From positions 1 through 22,025 of the forward strand of contig CAYPEF010000022.1 in NCBI GenBank assembly GCA_964409675.1: a stretch of 22,025 bases of DNA, read 5' to 3'. Of this stretch, positions 13,953 to 21,942 are shown in pieces (within the stretch, counting starts at the first letter, position 1; each line of letters opens with the position of its first letter). The notes beneath the pieces are model-generated. The model saw only the letters and a program-made list of their open reading frames with translations, was not told the DNA's origin and searched no databases. Made by a program: the position numbers and the translations under genes. Source of the stretch: CAYMDD01 sp964409675. GTDB taxonomy: Bacteria; Pseudomonadota; Alphaproteobacteria; Rickettsiales; SXRF01.

Positions 13953-16601
13953 ATGGAAATACTGATAAGCATCGGCATACTGCTGTTTTTTCTGGCTTCC
14001 CTGATCCTGCCCTGGGTACTGCGCAGCCATATTGGCACTTTGCAGGAGGATATGCGTTACGCCAAGGAGCAGATTGCTTACTTACGCGCGCAGCTACCCC
14101 CCGCCGCCAATCGGGGCACACCTGAAACGATACAGGCCTCCGCACCCCCCGCCCCTCTGCCGGTAGAGACGAAGCCGCAGGCGGAGGCAGCCAATATTCC
14201 GGTGCGGAAATCCTTTTTCGCCGAAATACCGCCTGCGGCACTTGCTCCCTTGCCCGATGCCGCACCCGCCTTCAGCTTCGAGCAGCAGTTCGGCGCGCGG
14301 CTGCCGGTGTGGATTGGCGGCATCGCGCTGGCGCTGGCGGGATTTTACCTGGTCAAATATTCCATCGACATGAATCTGCTCACGCCGTGGGTGCGCGTGC
14401 TGGGCGGACTGGCGTTCGGCGTCGCCATGCTGCTGGGTGGTAATCACCTGCGCCTGCGCGAAGGTGTGGCCAACGGCGAGCGCATCGCGCAGGCGCTCTG
14501 CGGCGCAGGCATTGCTGATTTATACATTTGCCTGTTCGCCGCCAGCAGCCTATACGGGCTAATCCCCGGGCTGCTCGGCTTCATCGGCATGGCCGGGGTG
14601 ACGGGAATCGCGGTGGTGCTTTCCGTGCGCCACGGCGCGCCGATTGCGCTGCTCGGCCTGATCGGTGGCTTCCTCACGCCCGCGCTGATTCATTCCTCAG
14701 AACCAAACGCGCTGCTGCTGTTCAGCTATCTCTACGCCATCTTCACCGGCCTGTTCGTGGTGATCCGCAAGCAAGGCTGGTGGTGGCTATCACTGCCGGC
14801 AGTGATCGGCACGTTCGCGTGGGTGGGGCTGTGGATGGTCGCCGAATTCATCCCCGGCGACGGCATCTGGCTCGGGCTGTTCCTGATCGCCATCTGCGCA
14901 ACGGTGGTGAATTACACCAAGGAAATCCTCTCCGACGCCAGCTTCAATCTGCGCGAAGGCGTGCCGTTGCCGAATATTCTCACCTATCTCACCCTCGGCG
15001 GCTCCATGCTGCTGATGTGCGCCGTCACCGCCGTCAGCCATTACGGCAGCATGGAATGGGGCATGTATTTCCTGCTGAGCGCGGGCAGCATCGCCCTCTC
15101 CTTCTTCCGCCCGAAAGCCTACGGCTTCGCGCCGTGGGGAGCGCTTGCCATCAGTGCCCTGATGCTTGTCACCTGGCGGCAGCCGGAGATTGGCTTGTTC
15201 ACCTATACGCTGCTTTCCTTCGCCGCCCTCTTTACCCTCGGCGGCTACGCGCTGCTGTGGCGGGCGGAAAACCCGGTATCGCTGGCCGCCCTTTCCGGCG
15301 CGGCGGCCATTGGCTATTTCCTGATCGGCTACGCGCAGCTGCGCACGCAGGTTGATTTTGCATTCCCGCTCTGGGGCATGATCGCGCTGGGATTGGGGCT
15401 GGCATCGGTCAATGCCGTCCGGCAGGTGATGGAGCGCTTCCCGGAGGAAGATACGCGCCAGAAGCTGCTGGCGGTGTTCAGCCTCGCCGCCACTGCATTC
15501 ATTGCACTCGGCCTGACCATCGAGCTGCGGCGTGAATTCCTCTCGGTGGCGCTTTCCATGGAGCTGCTGGCGGTGTGCTGGCTGAATCTGCGCTTCGATA
15601 TTAAAGCGCTGCGCCCGATTGCGGCGGCGCTCGCCTGTGCTTTCGGCGCGGTGCTGCTGCCGCAAATCCTGCTGCTGGTGCAGCTGACCAGCTTCAGCCT
15701 GCTTGAAGTGCAGCTGCGCCTGCAGGATACCATCCCGCTGGTGAAATGGCCGCTGTTCCAGCTCGGCCTGCCGGGCGCGCTTTTCGCCGCCTCCAGCCTG
15801 CTGCTGCGCCGCCGACAGGACGGGAAACTGGTGAAATGGCTGGAAGTCTCCGCCATCGCGCTCATCGGCGTAATGGGCTATTACCTGATGCGCCACGCCT
15901 TCCACGTGAATGAAAACGTGCTGTTCGCCAAAGCCGGATTCATCGAGCGCGGCGCGATCACCAACGCGCTTATACTGTTCGGGCTGGCCTGCCTTGCAGG
16001 CGGCAACCGCATCAACAGGCACGCCGTGGCCATGAGCGGGCTGATGCTGTGCGCGGTCGGTGCATTCCGCATCGGTTATTTTGATCTCTTCCTTTATAAC
16101 CCGCTCTGGGCGCAACAGAATGTCGGCAGCTGGCCGCTGCTTAACGGGCTGCTGTTGCCATATGGCCTTCCGATTGCATGGGTGCTGCTGGCCGCGCGCG
16201 AATTGCCGGCGGCGGGCAAGACGCACTGGGTGCGCTATACCGGCATGTTTGCGCTGGCGCTGCTGTTTACCTTCGTATCGCTCAATGTGACGCAGCTGTT
16301 CCGCGGCGCGTATCTCGATCAGGGCCATGCCAGCCTGCCGGAGATTTACAGCTATTCCTTCGCCTGGCTGCTGCTTGGCATTTTCCTGCTGTTCTTCGGT
16401 ACGCTGAGAGGCGATAAAACCATGCGCACCGCTTCGCTCTTCATTATGATCCTGACAGCGGGCAAGGTGTTCCTCTATGATGCCTCGGCGCTGAGCGGGT
16501 TGCTGCGCGTGTTTTCCTTCTTCGGCCTTGGCGTGAGCCTGCTGGGGCTAAGCTGGTTCTATACGCGCTTCGTCTTTGGCGGCAGAAACATCAGGAGCTA
16601 A
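13953..16601 (+). CDS. DUF2339-family large multi-pass membrane protein
   Basis: An 882-residue inner-membrane protein. It begins with one helix (ILISIGILLFFLASLILPWVL), then a short coiled-coil-like segment (HIGTLQEDMRYAKEQIAYLRAQL) and a Pro/Ala-rich linker to about residue 105. The family signature region follows (FEQQFGARLPVWIGGIALALAGFYLVKYSID ... LLTPWVRVLGGLAFGVAMLLGG), as I recall it for DUF2339. About 25 further hydrophobic helices fill the rest up to the C-terminus. GGGGGAG four bases upstream fixes the start. The function of this family is not established; a transporter-like or envelope role is only a guess. The gene is divergent from a TetR regulator and followed four bases later by the Ntn-hydrolase-like gene, so the two are probably one transcript. 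Confidence 0.9.
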   Translation: MEILISIGILLFFLASLILPWVLRSHIGTLQEDMRYAKEQIAYLRAQLPPAANRGTPETIQASAPPAPLPVETKPQAEAANIPVRKSFFAEIPPAALAPLPDAAPAFSFEQQFGARLPVWIGGIALALAGFYLVKYSIDMNLLTPWVRVLGGLAFGVAMLLGGNHLRLREGVANGERIAQALCGAGIADLYICLFAASSLYGLIPGLLGFIGMAGVTGIAVVLSVRHGAPIALLGLIGGFLTPALIHSSEPNALLLFSYLYAIFTGLFVVIRKQGWWWLSLPAVIGTFAWVGLWMVAEFIPGDGIWLGLFLIAICATVVNYTKEILSDASFNLREGVPLPNILTYLTLGGSMLLMCAVTAVSHYGSMEWGMYFLLSAGSIALSFFRPKAYGFAPWGALAISALMLVTWRQPEIGLFTYTLLSFAALFTLGGYALLWRAENPVSLAALSGAAAIGYFLIGYAQLRTQVDFAFPLWGMIALGLGLASVNAVRQVMERFPEEDTRQKLLAVFSLAATAFIALGLTIELRREFLSVALSMELLAVCWLNLRFDIKALRPIAAALACAFGAVLLPQILLLVQLTSFSLLEVQLRLQDTIPLVKWPLFQLGLPGALFAASSLLLRRRQDGKLVKWLEVSAIALIGVMGYYLMRHAFHVNENVLFAKAGFIERGAITNALILFGLACLAGGNRINRHAVAMSGLMLCAVGAFRIGYFDLFLYNPLWAQQNVGSWPLLNGLLLPYGLPIAWVLLAARELPAAGKTHWVRYTGMFALALLFTFVSLNVTQLFRGAYLDQGHASLPEIYSYSFAWLLLGIFLLFFGTLRGDKTMRTASLFIMILTAGKVFLYDASALSGLLRVFSFFGLGVSLLGLSWFYTRFVFGGRNIRS

Positions 16602-16605
16602 ACCC

Positions 16606-17459
16606 ATGCAGCCCATTCCCTTCATGGATATCCGCGATTCCGGCCTTACCGCCCTCACCCAGCAGCATGCGCAGCGCGGGCGCGACCTGCTCGCCGCCAG
16701 CCGCTGCGCCTTTGGGCTGGCCTCGCGGCTGGTGAGCCCGGTCGCCTTACCGCTGGGCGACGCCATCGCCAAACGCTGGCTCACACGCACGCGCAACCCA
16801 TATGCAGATGAAATCCGGCAATCCGCCACCCTTATCGGCGCACCGGGCGTCTATGCGTTGAACCTCGCCTATGAATGGGGCTGCACCAGCGGCGCGTACG
16901 ATACCCCCAATGGCGTGCACCTCGCCCGCGTGCTGGACTGGCCGTTCCCGGCACTCGGTGAAACCATGGTGGTGGCGCACCAGCGCGGCGCGGCGGGGGA
17001 TTTTCTTAATGTCACCTGGCCGGGAGTAAGCGGCGTATTCAACGCGCTTGCGCCGGGGCGCTTCGCGTGCGCGCTGAACCAGGCCCCGATGCGCCGCTGG
17101 CGCGGCAATATTGTCACCGACTGGATGCGCAACCGCCTGCGCGCCTACCACCAGCATGCCCTGCCCCCGGCGCATTTGCTGCGCCATGCATGCGAGACGG
17201 CGCGTGATTACGATGCCGCGAAGCGCATGCTCTGCAGCGAGCCGGTGGCGCTGCCGGTAATTTACATCTTAAGCGGCGCGCACCCCGGCGAAGGATGCGT
17301 GATCGAGCGGCTGGAGGATGCTTATGCAGTACGCGAACTTCACGACGGAAGCATCTGTGCTGCCAATCATTTCGAGTCCCACCTCAACGGCATCGGCCAC
17401 GGCTGGATGCCGCGCGCCATCGAAAGCCACGCCCGCGCCAGACACGGCGCATCCCTCGC
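16606..17459 (+). CDS. Putative Ntn-hydrolase (C45 / acid-ceramidase-like), 3' truncated by gap
   Basis: At least 284 residues; the end is lost in the 100-N gap. The ATG at 16606 is preferred because AGGAG (16593-16597) lies eight bases upstream and overlaps the end of the DUF2339 gene. After a helical N-terminal stretch comes NLAYEWGCTSGAYDTPNGVHLARVLDWPF. This CTS ... G ... R.LDW pattern is typical of N-terminal-nucleophile amidases such as acyl-CoA:6-APA acyltransferase and acid ceramidase, which cleave themselves just before the Cys (here Cys93, codon 16882-16884). Later blocks such as FLNVTWPGVSGVFNALAPGRFACALNQAP fit the same fold. A likely role is amide hydrolysis of an acyl or bile-acid-like substrate, but the substrate is unknown. 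No signal peptide is evident. Confidence 0.75.
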
Positions 17460-17559
17460 NNNNNNNNNNNNNNNNNNNNNNNNNNNNNNNNNNNNNNNNN
17501 NNNNNNNNNNNNNNNNNNNNNNNNNNNNNNNNNNNNNNNNNNNNNNNNNNNNNNNNNNN
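17460..17559. other. Assembly gap (100 N)
   Basis: One hundred N bases, a standard placeholder length, so the true distance is unknown. The gap removes the 3' end of the Ntn-hydrolase-like gene and any sequence between it and the cold-shock gene terminator. Unlike the first gap, I see no matching bases at its edges. Confidence 0.95.
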
Positions 17560-17593
17560 AAAAAACCCGCCCCCTTGCGGGTAGCGGGTTTTT
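17560..17593 (-). terminator. Rho-independent terminator of the cold-shock gene
   Basis: Read on the minus strand, the stem ACCCGC (17582-17577), loop AAGGGG and GCGGGT (17570-17565) are followed by a run of at least five T that continues to the gap edge. An alternative outer stem pairs aaaaacccgc (17561-17570) with gcgggttttt (17584-17593) and would also work on the plus strand. It lies 23 bases after the cold-shock stop codon. Confidence 0.85.
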
Positions 17594-17615
17594 CGCGTTT
17601 CTCTTTTCGAAAAAC

Positions 17616-17828
17616 TTAAGCGGCGTTCAGCAGCTTGAGGTTCGCGGCGGAGGTTTTGCCCTTGTTGGTGGCAAGGTCGTAGCTCACGCGCTGGCCTTCA
17701 TTCAGGAAGGTGATGCCGGCGCGCTCGACTGCAGAAATATGCACGAACACGTCGCTTCCACCCTGTTCCGGCTGAATGAAACCATAACCCTTGGTGGGGT
17801 TGAACCATTTAACGATGCCTGTAGCCAT
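17616..17828 (-). CDS. CspA-family cold-shock protein
   Basis: A 70-residue, single cold-shock-domain protein that binds single-stranded RNA or DNA and melts RNA secondary structure. It begins MATGIVKWFNPTKGYGFIQP, containing RNP1 (KGYGFIQP); RNP2 is VFVHIS. The length and order are exactly those of the bacterial family. AGGAG (17837-17833) is five bases upstream of the ATG. A clear terminator follows the stop. The upstream region is long before any other gene (355 bases to the divergent TetR start), leaving room for the long structured leader known from some csp genes, but I cannot prove one here. Confidence 0.97.
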   Translation of the reverse strand: MATGIVKWFNPTKGYGFIQPEQGGSDVFVHISAVERAGITFLNEGQRVSYDLATNKGKTSAANLKLLNAA

Positions 17829-18002
17829 TGTAACTCCTATACTTCCATGGCGTTAATGTTGCGCCCCCCAATGCATGCGCACCGGAGGACAGAGTTTCGA
17901 GACCGGCTAAAAAAGCCACCCACTCTTACGACAAACACCAGAAAGAACCCGGCCCAGACAATCCGGAAGGCACTCTTTAAGCGTATAGTCCAAGATTCCG
18001 CA

Positions 18003-18016
18003 CCCGGCGAACCGGG
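18003..18016 (-). other. UUCG-loop hairpin in the cold-shock upstream region
   Basis: On the minus strand CCCGG-TTCG-CCGGG forms a 5-bp all-GC stem with a UUCG loop, about 175 bases upstream of the csp ATG. It would be part of a long csp leader only if transcription starts further upstream, for example near the TATGAT at about 18033. Confidence 0.3.
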
Positions 18017-18147
18017 CAACGGATTGCAGTATCATACCAAACTCACTCACGATTCTAGAACACCACCCCGCAATGTCAAGACGCTTACGCGCGGCGTAAA
18101 TGCATGTTTTTCCATCTGCCTCTTGCGGTAAGGCCCCGGAAAATCTA

Positions 18148-18161
18148 TCTATCACTGTAGA
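18148..18161. promoter_or_regulatory. Possible operator upstream of the second TetR gene
   Basis: tctatcactgtaga has exact 4-base inverted ends (TCTA/TAGA) around six central bases. It lies 23-36 bases before the preferred TetR start, a common place for an autorepressor site. The symmetry is only partial. Confidence 0.25.
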
Positions 18162-18183
18162 AACCCTGTCGGCAGCCACCTTC

Positions 18184-18849
18184 ATGAACGAACCATGCCA
18201 GCCCCAGCCCGCCTCCTGCGACGCCAAAAAGCGCGGCAGCGCCGGGCGCCCCAAGGACGAGCGCAAGCACGCCGCCATCCTGCAGGCCGCGCGTGAGCAG
18301 TTCCTGGCCTGCGGCTTCGAGCGCGCCAGCATGGACGCCATCGCCGAATCCGCCGGGGTCTCCAAGCTCACCATCTACAGCCATTTCCAGAACAAGGAAG
18401 CCCTGTTCAAGGAGATCATCCGCGGCAAATGCATGCAATTCGCCTGCGGCGAAATTTACCTGGAGGCGCAGAAGCTGCCGCTGGAGGAAGGCATGCTCAC
18501 CCTCGCCCGGGCATTTTTGCGGCTGGTCACGCACCCCGAGGCGCTGCAGATGCACCGGGTGGTAATGAGCGAATGCCACCGCCACCCCAAAATGGCCGAG
18601 CTTTTTTACGAAGCCGGCCCCGTCCACCAGAAAGACGCCTTCACCGGCTATTTGCGCCACGCGAGCGCGCAAGCCTGGCTGGCCCCACACGATATCGCCA
18701 CCGCCTGCGACCAGTTCTTCGCCCTCCTCAAAGGCGGCCCCTACATGCGCCTGCTGCTAGGGCTGAATCCCGCGCCAGACGAACAGGAAATCGACGCCCA
18801 CGCGCAGGAATGCGTCCGCATCTTCATCCGCGCCCACGCACCTGAATAA
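18184..18849 (+). CDS. TetR/AcrR-family transcriptional regulator
   Basis: A 221-residue regulator from the ATG at 18184; an earlier in-frame ATG at 18100 would add 28 residues without family character. Neither start has a clear Shine-Dalgarno. After a basic N-terminal arm (KKRGSAGRPKDERKHAAIL), the helix-turn-helix is FERASMDAIAESAGVSKLTIYSHFQNKEALFKEII, a strong TetR match. The C-terminal domain (LARAFLRLVTHPEALQMHRVVMSECHRHPKMAELFYEAGP) resembles that of AefR/AcrR-like repressors with a Pro- and His-rich ligand region. Its target is unknown. It is divergent from the cold-shock gene and convergent with the rluD-like gene, so there is no obvious efflux partner next to it. Confidence 0.93.
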   Translation: MNEPCQPQPASCDAKKRGSAGRPKDERKHAAILQAAREQFLACGFERASMDAIAESAGVSKLTIYSHFQNKEALFKEIIRGKCMQFACGEIYLEAQKLPLEEGMLTLARAFLRLVTHPEALQMHRVVMSECHRHPKMAELFYEAGPVHQKDAFTGYLRHASAQAWLAPHDIATACDQFFALLKGGPYMRLLLGLNPAPDEQEIDAHAQECVRIFIRAHAPE

Positions 18850-18854
18850 ATATT

Positions 18855-18872
18855 CCCCCCGCTTGCGGGGGG
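18855..18872. terminator. GC-rich hairpin between convergent TetR and rluD-like genes
   Basis: CCCCCCGC-TT-GCGGGGGG is a perfect 8-bp inverted repeat (in practice a 6-bp stem with a GCTTGC loop), six bases after the TetR stop and 22 bases after the rluD-like stop. There is no T run on the plus side. On the minus side AATATTTATTC follows. It probably ends transcription from both directions. Confidence 0.65.
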
Positions 18873-18893
18873 ACTAATGTGCCGTCCCTTTTT

Positions 18894-19898
18894 CTACCCC
18901 ACCACAAACGGCTCCAGCGCTGCCAGCAATTCCTGCATGTCCGGCGGCGGCGGGGCTTCCCACTGCATCAGCTTCTGCGTCACCGGGTGCACCAGCCCCA
19001 GCCGGGTGGCATGCAACGCCTGCCGCTTAAACCCTGACAACAGGCGCACCACCTCCTCCGGCAGTATTTTTCGCAACCGCGCAATCTTGGTGGACTGGTG
19101 CCCGCCATATAGCGGATCGCCGATCAACGCATGGCCTTTATAAGACAAATGCACCCGGATCTGGTGCGTACGCCCCGTTTCCAGATTGCATTCCACCAGC
19201 GCCGCAAACGCTACGCCGTTCGCCACATACCGCTTCAGCGTGCGGTAATGCGTCACCGCCGGCTTGCCGCCTTCGGCAAGCAGCGCCATTTTCTGCCGGT
19301 TGGCAGGCGAGCGCCCAATATTGCCTTCAATGCTGCCGCTCACCGGCACCGGCGCGCTCCAGACCAGCGCCAGGTAGGTGCGCTTCAGGCTCCGCTCGCT
19401 CAGCTGGAGCGAGAGCGCCGCATGCGCCGCATCCGACTTCGCCACCGCCAGCAGCCCGCTGGTATCCTTATCGATACGGTGCACAATCCCCGGCCTTGCC
19501 ACCCCGCCGATGCCGGAAAGCGACTCCCCGCAATGCGCAATCAATGCATTGACCAGCGTCCCCTCCCTATGTCCCGGCGCAGGATGCACGGTGAGCCCCG
19601 GCGGCTTGTTAAGAATCAGCAGGTCGGCATCTTCGTGAAGAATGGCAAGCGGTATTTCCTCCCCCTGAATCACCGAAGGCACAACCGGCGGTATTCCAAT
19701 GCGAAACACCTGCCCTTCCCGCACTTTCAGCGATGCATCTGTCACCGCAAGCGATTGCCCGCCGCCGATTTCGGTTACCCGCCCTTCCGCCAGCAGCGCC
19801 TGCACCCGGCTACGCGACAGCCCCTCGGCGGCGCGGCTCAGCGCCTTGTCCAGCCGTTCGCCTGCCTCGGCGGCGGAAATGGTGATGATATGCTCCAT
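18894..19898 (-). CDS. rluD: RluA/RluD-family 23S rRNA pseudouridine synthase
   Basis: A 334-residue enzyme that converts uridine to pseudouridine in 23S rRNA; RluD acts in helix 69 during late large-subunit assembly. An N-terminal S4 RNA-binding domain (GERLDKALSRAAEGLSRSRVQALLAEGRVTEIGG) is followed by the catalytic domain. Its motif HRIDKDTSGLL carries the catalytic Asp143 (codon 19472-19470), and NKPPGLTVHP and ETGRTHQIRVHL are further family blocks. ATG at 19898 is preferred: AAAGGGGG sits directly before it and the length is close to E. coli RluD (326). A GTG at 19922 would add eight residues. The family is certain. Assignment to RluD over RluC/RluA rests on the S4 domain and overall similarity, so the symbol is tentative. 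Confidence 0.93.
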   Translation of the reverse strand: MEHIITISAAEAGERLDKALSRAAEGLSRSRVQALLAEGRVTEIGGGQSLAVTDASLKVREGQVFRIGIPPVVPSVIQGEEIPLAILHEDADLLILNKPPGLTVHPAPGHREGTLVNALIAHCGESLSGIGGVARPGIVHRIDKDTSGLLAVAKSDAAHAALSLQLSERSLKRTYLALVWSAPVPVSGSIEGNIGRSPANRQKMALLAEGGKPAVTHYRTLKRYVANGVAFAALVECNLETGRTHQIRVHLSYKGHALIGDPLYGGHQSTKIARLRKILPEEVVRLLSGFKRQALHATRLGLVHPVTQKLMQWEAPPPPDMQELLAALEPFVVG

Positions 19899-19922
19899 CC
19901 CCCTTTCAAACGGCTTTTCCAC

Positions 19923-20047
19923 GCAAAAAGCTACCGTTTTTTTATAGGCTTAGGGCTAGGATAGGCCGGGATTGTCATAAAAGGTTCATTTGTATGGCAA
20001 GTGCTTTTATCCTAAAGTTAAACTAACGAAAGATTGCGGGAGCTCTT
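19923..20047. other. Divergent spacer between rluD-like gene and the Gly-rich gene cluster
   Basis: It holds a TATAAA box on the minus strand near 19945-19940 that may serve the rluD-like gene, the candidate plus-strand promoter at 19990-20018, and GGGAG at 20038-20042, five bases before the ATG at 20048. Confidence 0.35.
19990..20018 (+). promoter_or_regulatory. Candidate promoter of the first Gly-rich gene
   Basis: TTGTAT (19990-19995) and TAAAGT (20013-20018) are separated by 17 bases. The -35 lies in ttcatttgt (19985-19993), and the same nine bases recur at 21001-21009 before the next gene. Confidence 0.35.
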
Positions 20048-20974
20048 ATGACAATTATCAGCCCTACCCTTGACCAGCTCAATGCGGAGATGCAGGAAGC
20101 CTATCATCAGGCTACCGCCGCCCCCATAGCGGAAACCTGTGCACCCGCATTTTTTAATAATACCGCGCCCACCGAGATTTCTGATGGTAAAATTGATGTC
20201 AGCGATCTACAAAGAGCCGCAAGCGATCTGATTAGCCGCATCAACAGCCTCCCTGAAAGCGCCAAGGCCGCATTGCAAGGAGTTGACATAAATTCGTTAA
20301 GCAATGCCAGTATTTCTGCGCGTGATTACGAAGCGGTACGAAGCCAAATTCAATCGGTGGTAAGCGCTTCCGAAACAGCGGTTGGCAACGCAGAAAGCAT
20401 CGCCCGGGAGGAAGAAGGCAAGAAAATTCAGCAGGCCATGGGAGAAATGATTGGCGGAATCGCCACTGCCACCGCTGCTTTCGACAGCGTCGGCGCCATT
20501 GCCGGAGCCATTGGCGGCGGAGCGGCGCTGACCGGGGCGGCCATGGGCCTGACCGAGCCAAGCGCCCATTCCCCGTCCGTCAGCACCCCGCATGCCGACC
20601 CCGATCCGCAATTACTGAACCCCGCCGCCCGCGCCATGGGCATCAACACCGATACGCACGGAGCTACGCTGGAAACCCTGACCATGAAGGGCATCGACAC
20701 CGACCCCGTGCAGATGCAGCAGGCGAAACTCGCTAAAAACGAGCAAGACCTTGCAAAACTGCAAGGAGCCGGAACACTCTCCGCCCTTTCAGGTACCCTT
20801 GGAAATGGCACCATGAACTTACTCGCCATGAATGCGGACGGCACCGTGGACAAATTCCTTGTCAGCCATGTAAATAATAGCAATTTAGGCAATCTAAGAT
20901 CTCCTTTCGGCGGACGCGATGCTGAGGCGCTCATGTATGCGCCCACCCCTGCCAGCGGGATCGGCATCAGCTAG
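20048..20974 (+). CDS. Gly/Ala-rich protein of unknown function (308 aa)
   Basis: The ATG at 20048 is supported by GGGAG five bases upstream. There is no signal peptide. Residues 1-110 are hydrophilic and mostly helical, with DGKIDVSDLQRA near residue 45 resembling half of an EF-hand. A polar helical stretch (residues 110-135) leads into a hydrophobic glycine-zipper segment (MIGGIATATAAFDSVGAIAG ... GGGAALTGAAMGL, about 138-170) that could enter a membrane. The remainder is polar, with a Gln/Lys-rich helix (VQMQQAKLAKNEQDLAKLQ) and a Gly/Asn-rich end. I do not recognise the family. It is followed by two more Gly/Ala-rich genes on the same strand, so the three may be related in function. Confidence 0.75.
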   Translation: MTIISPTLDQLNAEMQEAYHQATAAPIAETCAPAFFNNTAPTEISDGKIDVSDLQRAASDLISRINSLPESAKAALQGVDINSLSNASISARDYEAVRSQIQSVVSASETAVGNAESIAREEEGKKIQQAMGEMIGGIATATAAFDSVGAIAGAIGGGAALTGAAMGLTEPSAHSPSVSTPHADPDPQLLNPAARAMGINTDTHGATLETLTMKGIDTDPVQMQQAKLAKNEQDLAKLQGAGTLSALSGTLGNGTMNLLAMNADGTVDKFLVSHVNNSNLGNLRSPFGGRDAEALMYAPTPASGIGIS

Positions 20975-21005
20975 CCCCGTCACACGCCTGTCATGGAATC
21001 TTCAT

Positions 21006-21035
21006 TTGTCAGGCTGGCCGCGGCTGTGGCATGAT
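21006..21035 (+). promoter_or_regulatory. Candidate promoter of the second Gly-rich gene
   Basis: TTGTCA (21006-21011) and CATGAT (21030-21035) are separated by 18 bases. The -35 overlaps ttcatttgt (21001-21009), which is shared with the promoter region of the gene at 20048. Confidence 0.35.
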
Positions 21036-21061
21036 AAGAGCATGAAAAAGTGGATATTCGC

Positions 21062-21757
21062 ATGACCCCGGAAAAACTTCCCGAAGTAGAAATGCCAAGC
21101 CGATTTGGGGCTTACTGGAGAGCGGTAAAAAAAGCCTTTCTTGGCGGCGGCTCTAAAGGCGCGGTTATCGGCGCGGGGCTTGGTGTTGCAGGCACTGTCG
21201 CAGGAACGTATGTTGTACTGGATAAAGGCGCCAATGCCGCCATTAAAGGCACAGAAGCGCTTGTTGATATTCCCTATATTGGAAAGCCCCTGGCGGGGGT
21301 TGCCGCTGCCACCGTGGGGTATATGGCATATGAAGGATATAATGACCCCTCAAAAATCGGCAAAGTCGCTTCCGACGCCGCTTCAGGCGTAATAAACGGC
21401 TCCTTGGAAGCGGGAAAACGCATTGTGCCCGTTTCACTCGGAGCAGGCGGCATTCTAGGCGCTTTATGGAGCGTCGTCACCACCGATTATGAGAAAGCCT
21501 ATCAAGCGGAAGTGGCCGCCGCCAAGCAGGAACAGCAGCGCCTGATCGCCGAGCAGCGCATGCGCGCCCGAGAAGCGCAGATGGTGCAAAGCGGCTATAC
21601 ACAGCAACAGCAGGAAGCCGCCAAGCAATGGAACACCATTCTGGCACAAAACGGCGTAGCGCCCGCTAACGCTTCCGGGCAGTTTTACCCGGCCAGCACG
21701 CCGGGCATGGCGGGCATGAACACCGGGCGTGGTCCGGGCAGCGGCACCGCCACGTAA
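21062..21757 (+). CDS. Gly-rich membrane-associating protein of unknown function (231 aa)
   Basis: The ATG at 21062 is preferred; a GTG at 21050 in the same frame has AAGAG nine bases upstream and is a real alternative. After a short amphipathic start (RFGAYWRAVKKAFLGGG) come three Gly/Ala-rich hydrophobic stretches: GAVIGAGLGVAGTVAGTYVVL, IGKPLAGVAAATVGYMAY and LGAGGILGALWSVVTT. The C-terminal 80 residues are a Gln/Ala-rich helix (YQAEVAAAKQEQQRLIAEQRMRAREAQ), probably coiled coil, and a disordered Gly/Pro end. Glycine-zipper segments suggest membrane insertion or oligomerisation. No family is recognised. The architecture (hydrophobic glycine-zipper block followed by a Gln-rich helix) parallels the gene at 20048. 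Confidence 0.75.
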   Translation: MTPEKLPEVEMPSRFGAYWRAVKKAFLGGGSKGAVIGAGLGVAGTVAGTYVVLDKGANAAIKGTEALVDIPYIGKPLAGVAAATVGYMAYEGYNDPSKIGKVASDAASGVINGSLEAGKRIVPVSLGAGGILGALWSVVTTDYEKAYQAEVAAAKQEQQRLIAEQRMRAREAQMVQSGYTQQQQEAAKQWNTILAQNGVAPANASGQFYPASTPGMAGMNTGRGPGSGTAT

Positions 21758-21942
21758 ATCCACGCTTTCCTCCTGATAAACAGAGGGAATCAGGGTTTAC
21801 GCCTTAAGTGGCGAAGCTGTAACAAAAACTTAACTTGTGGTTTGGCCTTGCCATGCCATAATAGGCGTAACGATAGAAAAAGTGGCAAAATAACTTTAAA
21901 AATCGCCACGATACGGGAACGAAAGGGTAACAAGGTAACAGT
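21758..21942. other. Intergenic region before the last partial gene
   Basis: Two weak hairpins (CCTC/GAGG near 21771-21786 and CGCC/GGCG near 21800-21813) could end the previous transcript, but neither has a T run. A candidate promoter TTGTGG (21835-21840) with CATAAT (21857-21862), 16-base spacer, precedes the next start. Confidence 0.35.

Larger units (their letters stand above)
17829..18183. other. Divergent regulatory region between cold-shock and TetR genes
   Basis: A 355-base stretch with no convincing gene. On the minus strand it holds the csp ribosome site (17837-17833) and several possible -10 boxes (TATACG near 17985, TATGAT near 18033), but no well-matched -35. A hairpin with 5-bp arms and a UUCG loop on the minus strand lies at 18003-18016. 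A short interrupted dyad (TCTA ... TAGA) at 18148-18161 precedes the TetR start and could be its operator. The open frame that crosses the gap into this region has no protein-like composition. Confidence 0.45.

Noticed and set aside
14790..16328. 512-codon open frame on the minus strand
   Set aside because: It lies antisense inside the DUF2339 gene, and its Gln/His/Arg/Glu-rich translation has the composition of a GC-rich shadow frame.
17295..18131. 278-codon plus-strand frame across the 100-N gap
   Set aside because: It depends on reading through unknown bases, is out of frame with the amidase gene and is antisense to the clear cold-shock gene.
19131..19964. 277-codon plus-strand frame
   Set aside because: It is antisense to the rluD-like gene, whose motifs are unmistakable; the translation is Arg/His-rich with no protein-like pattern.
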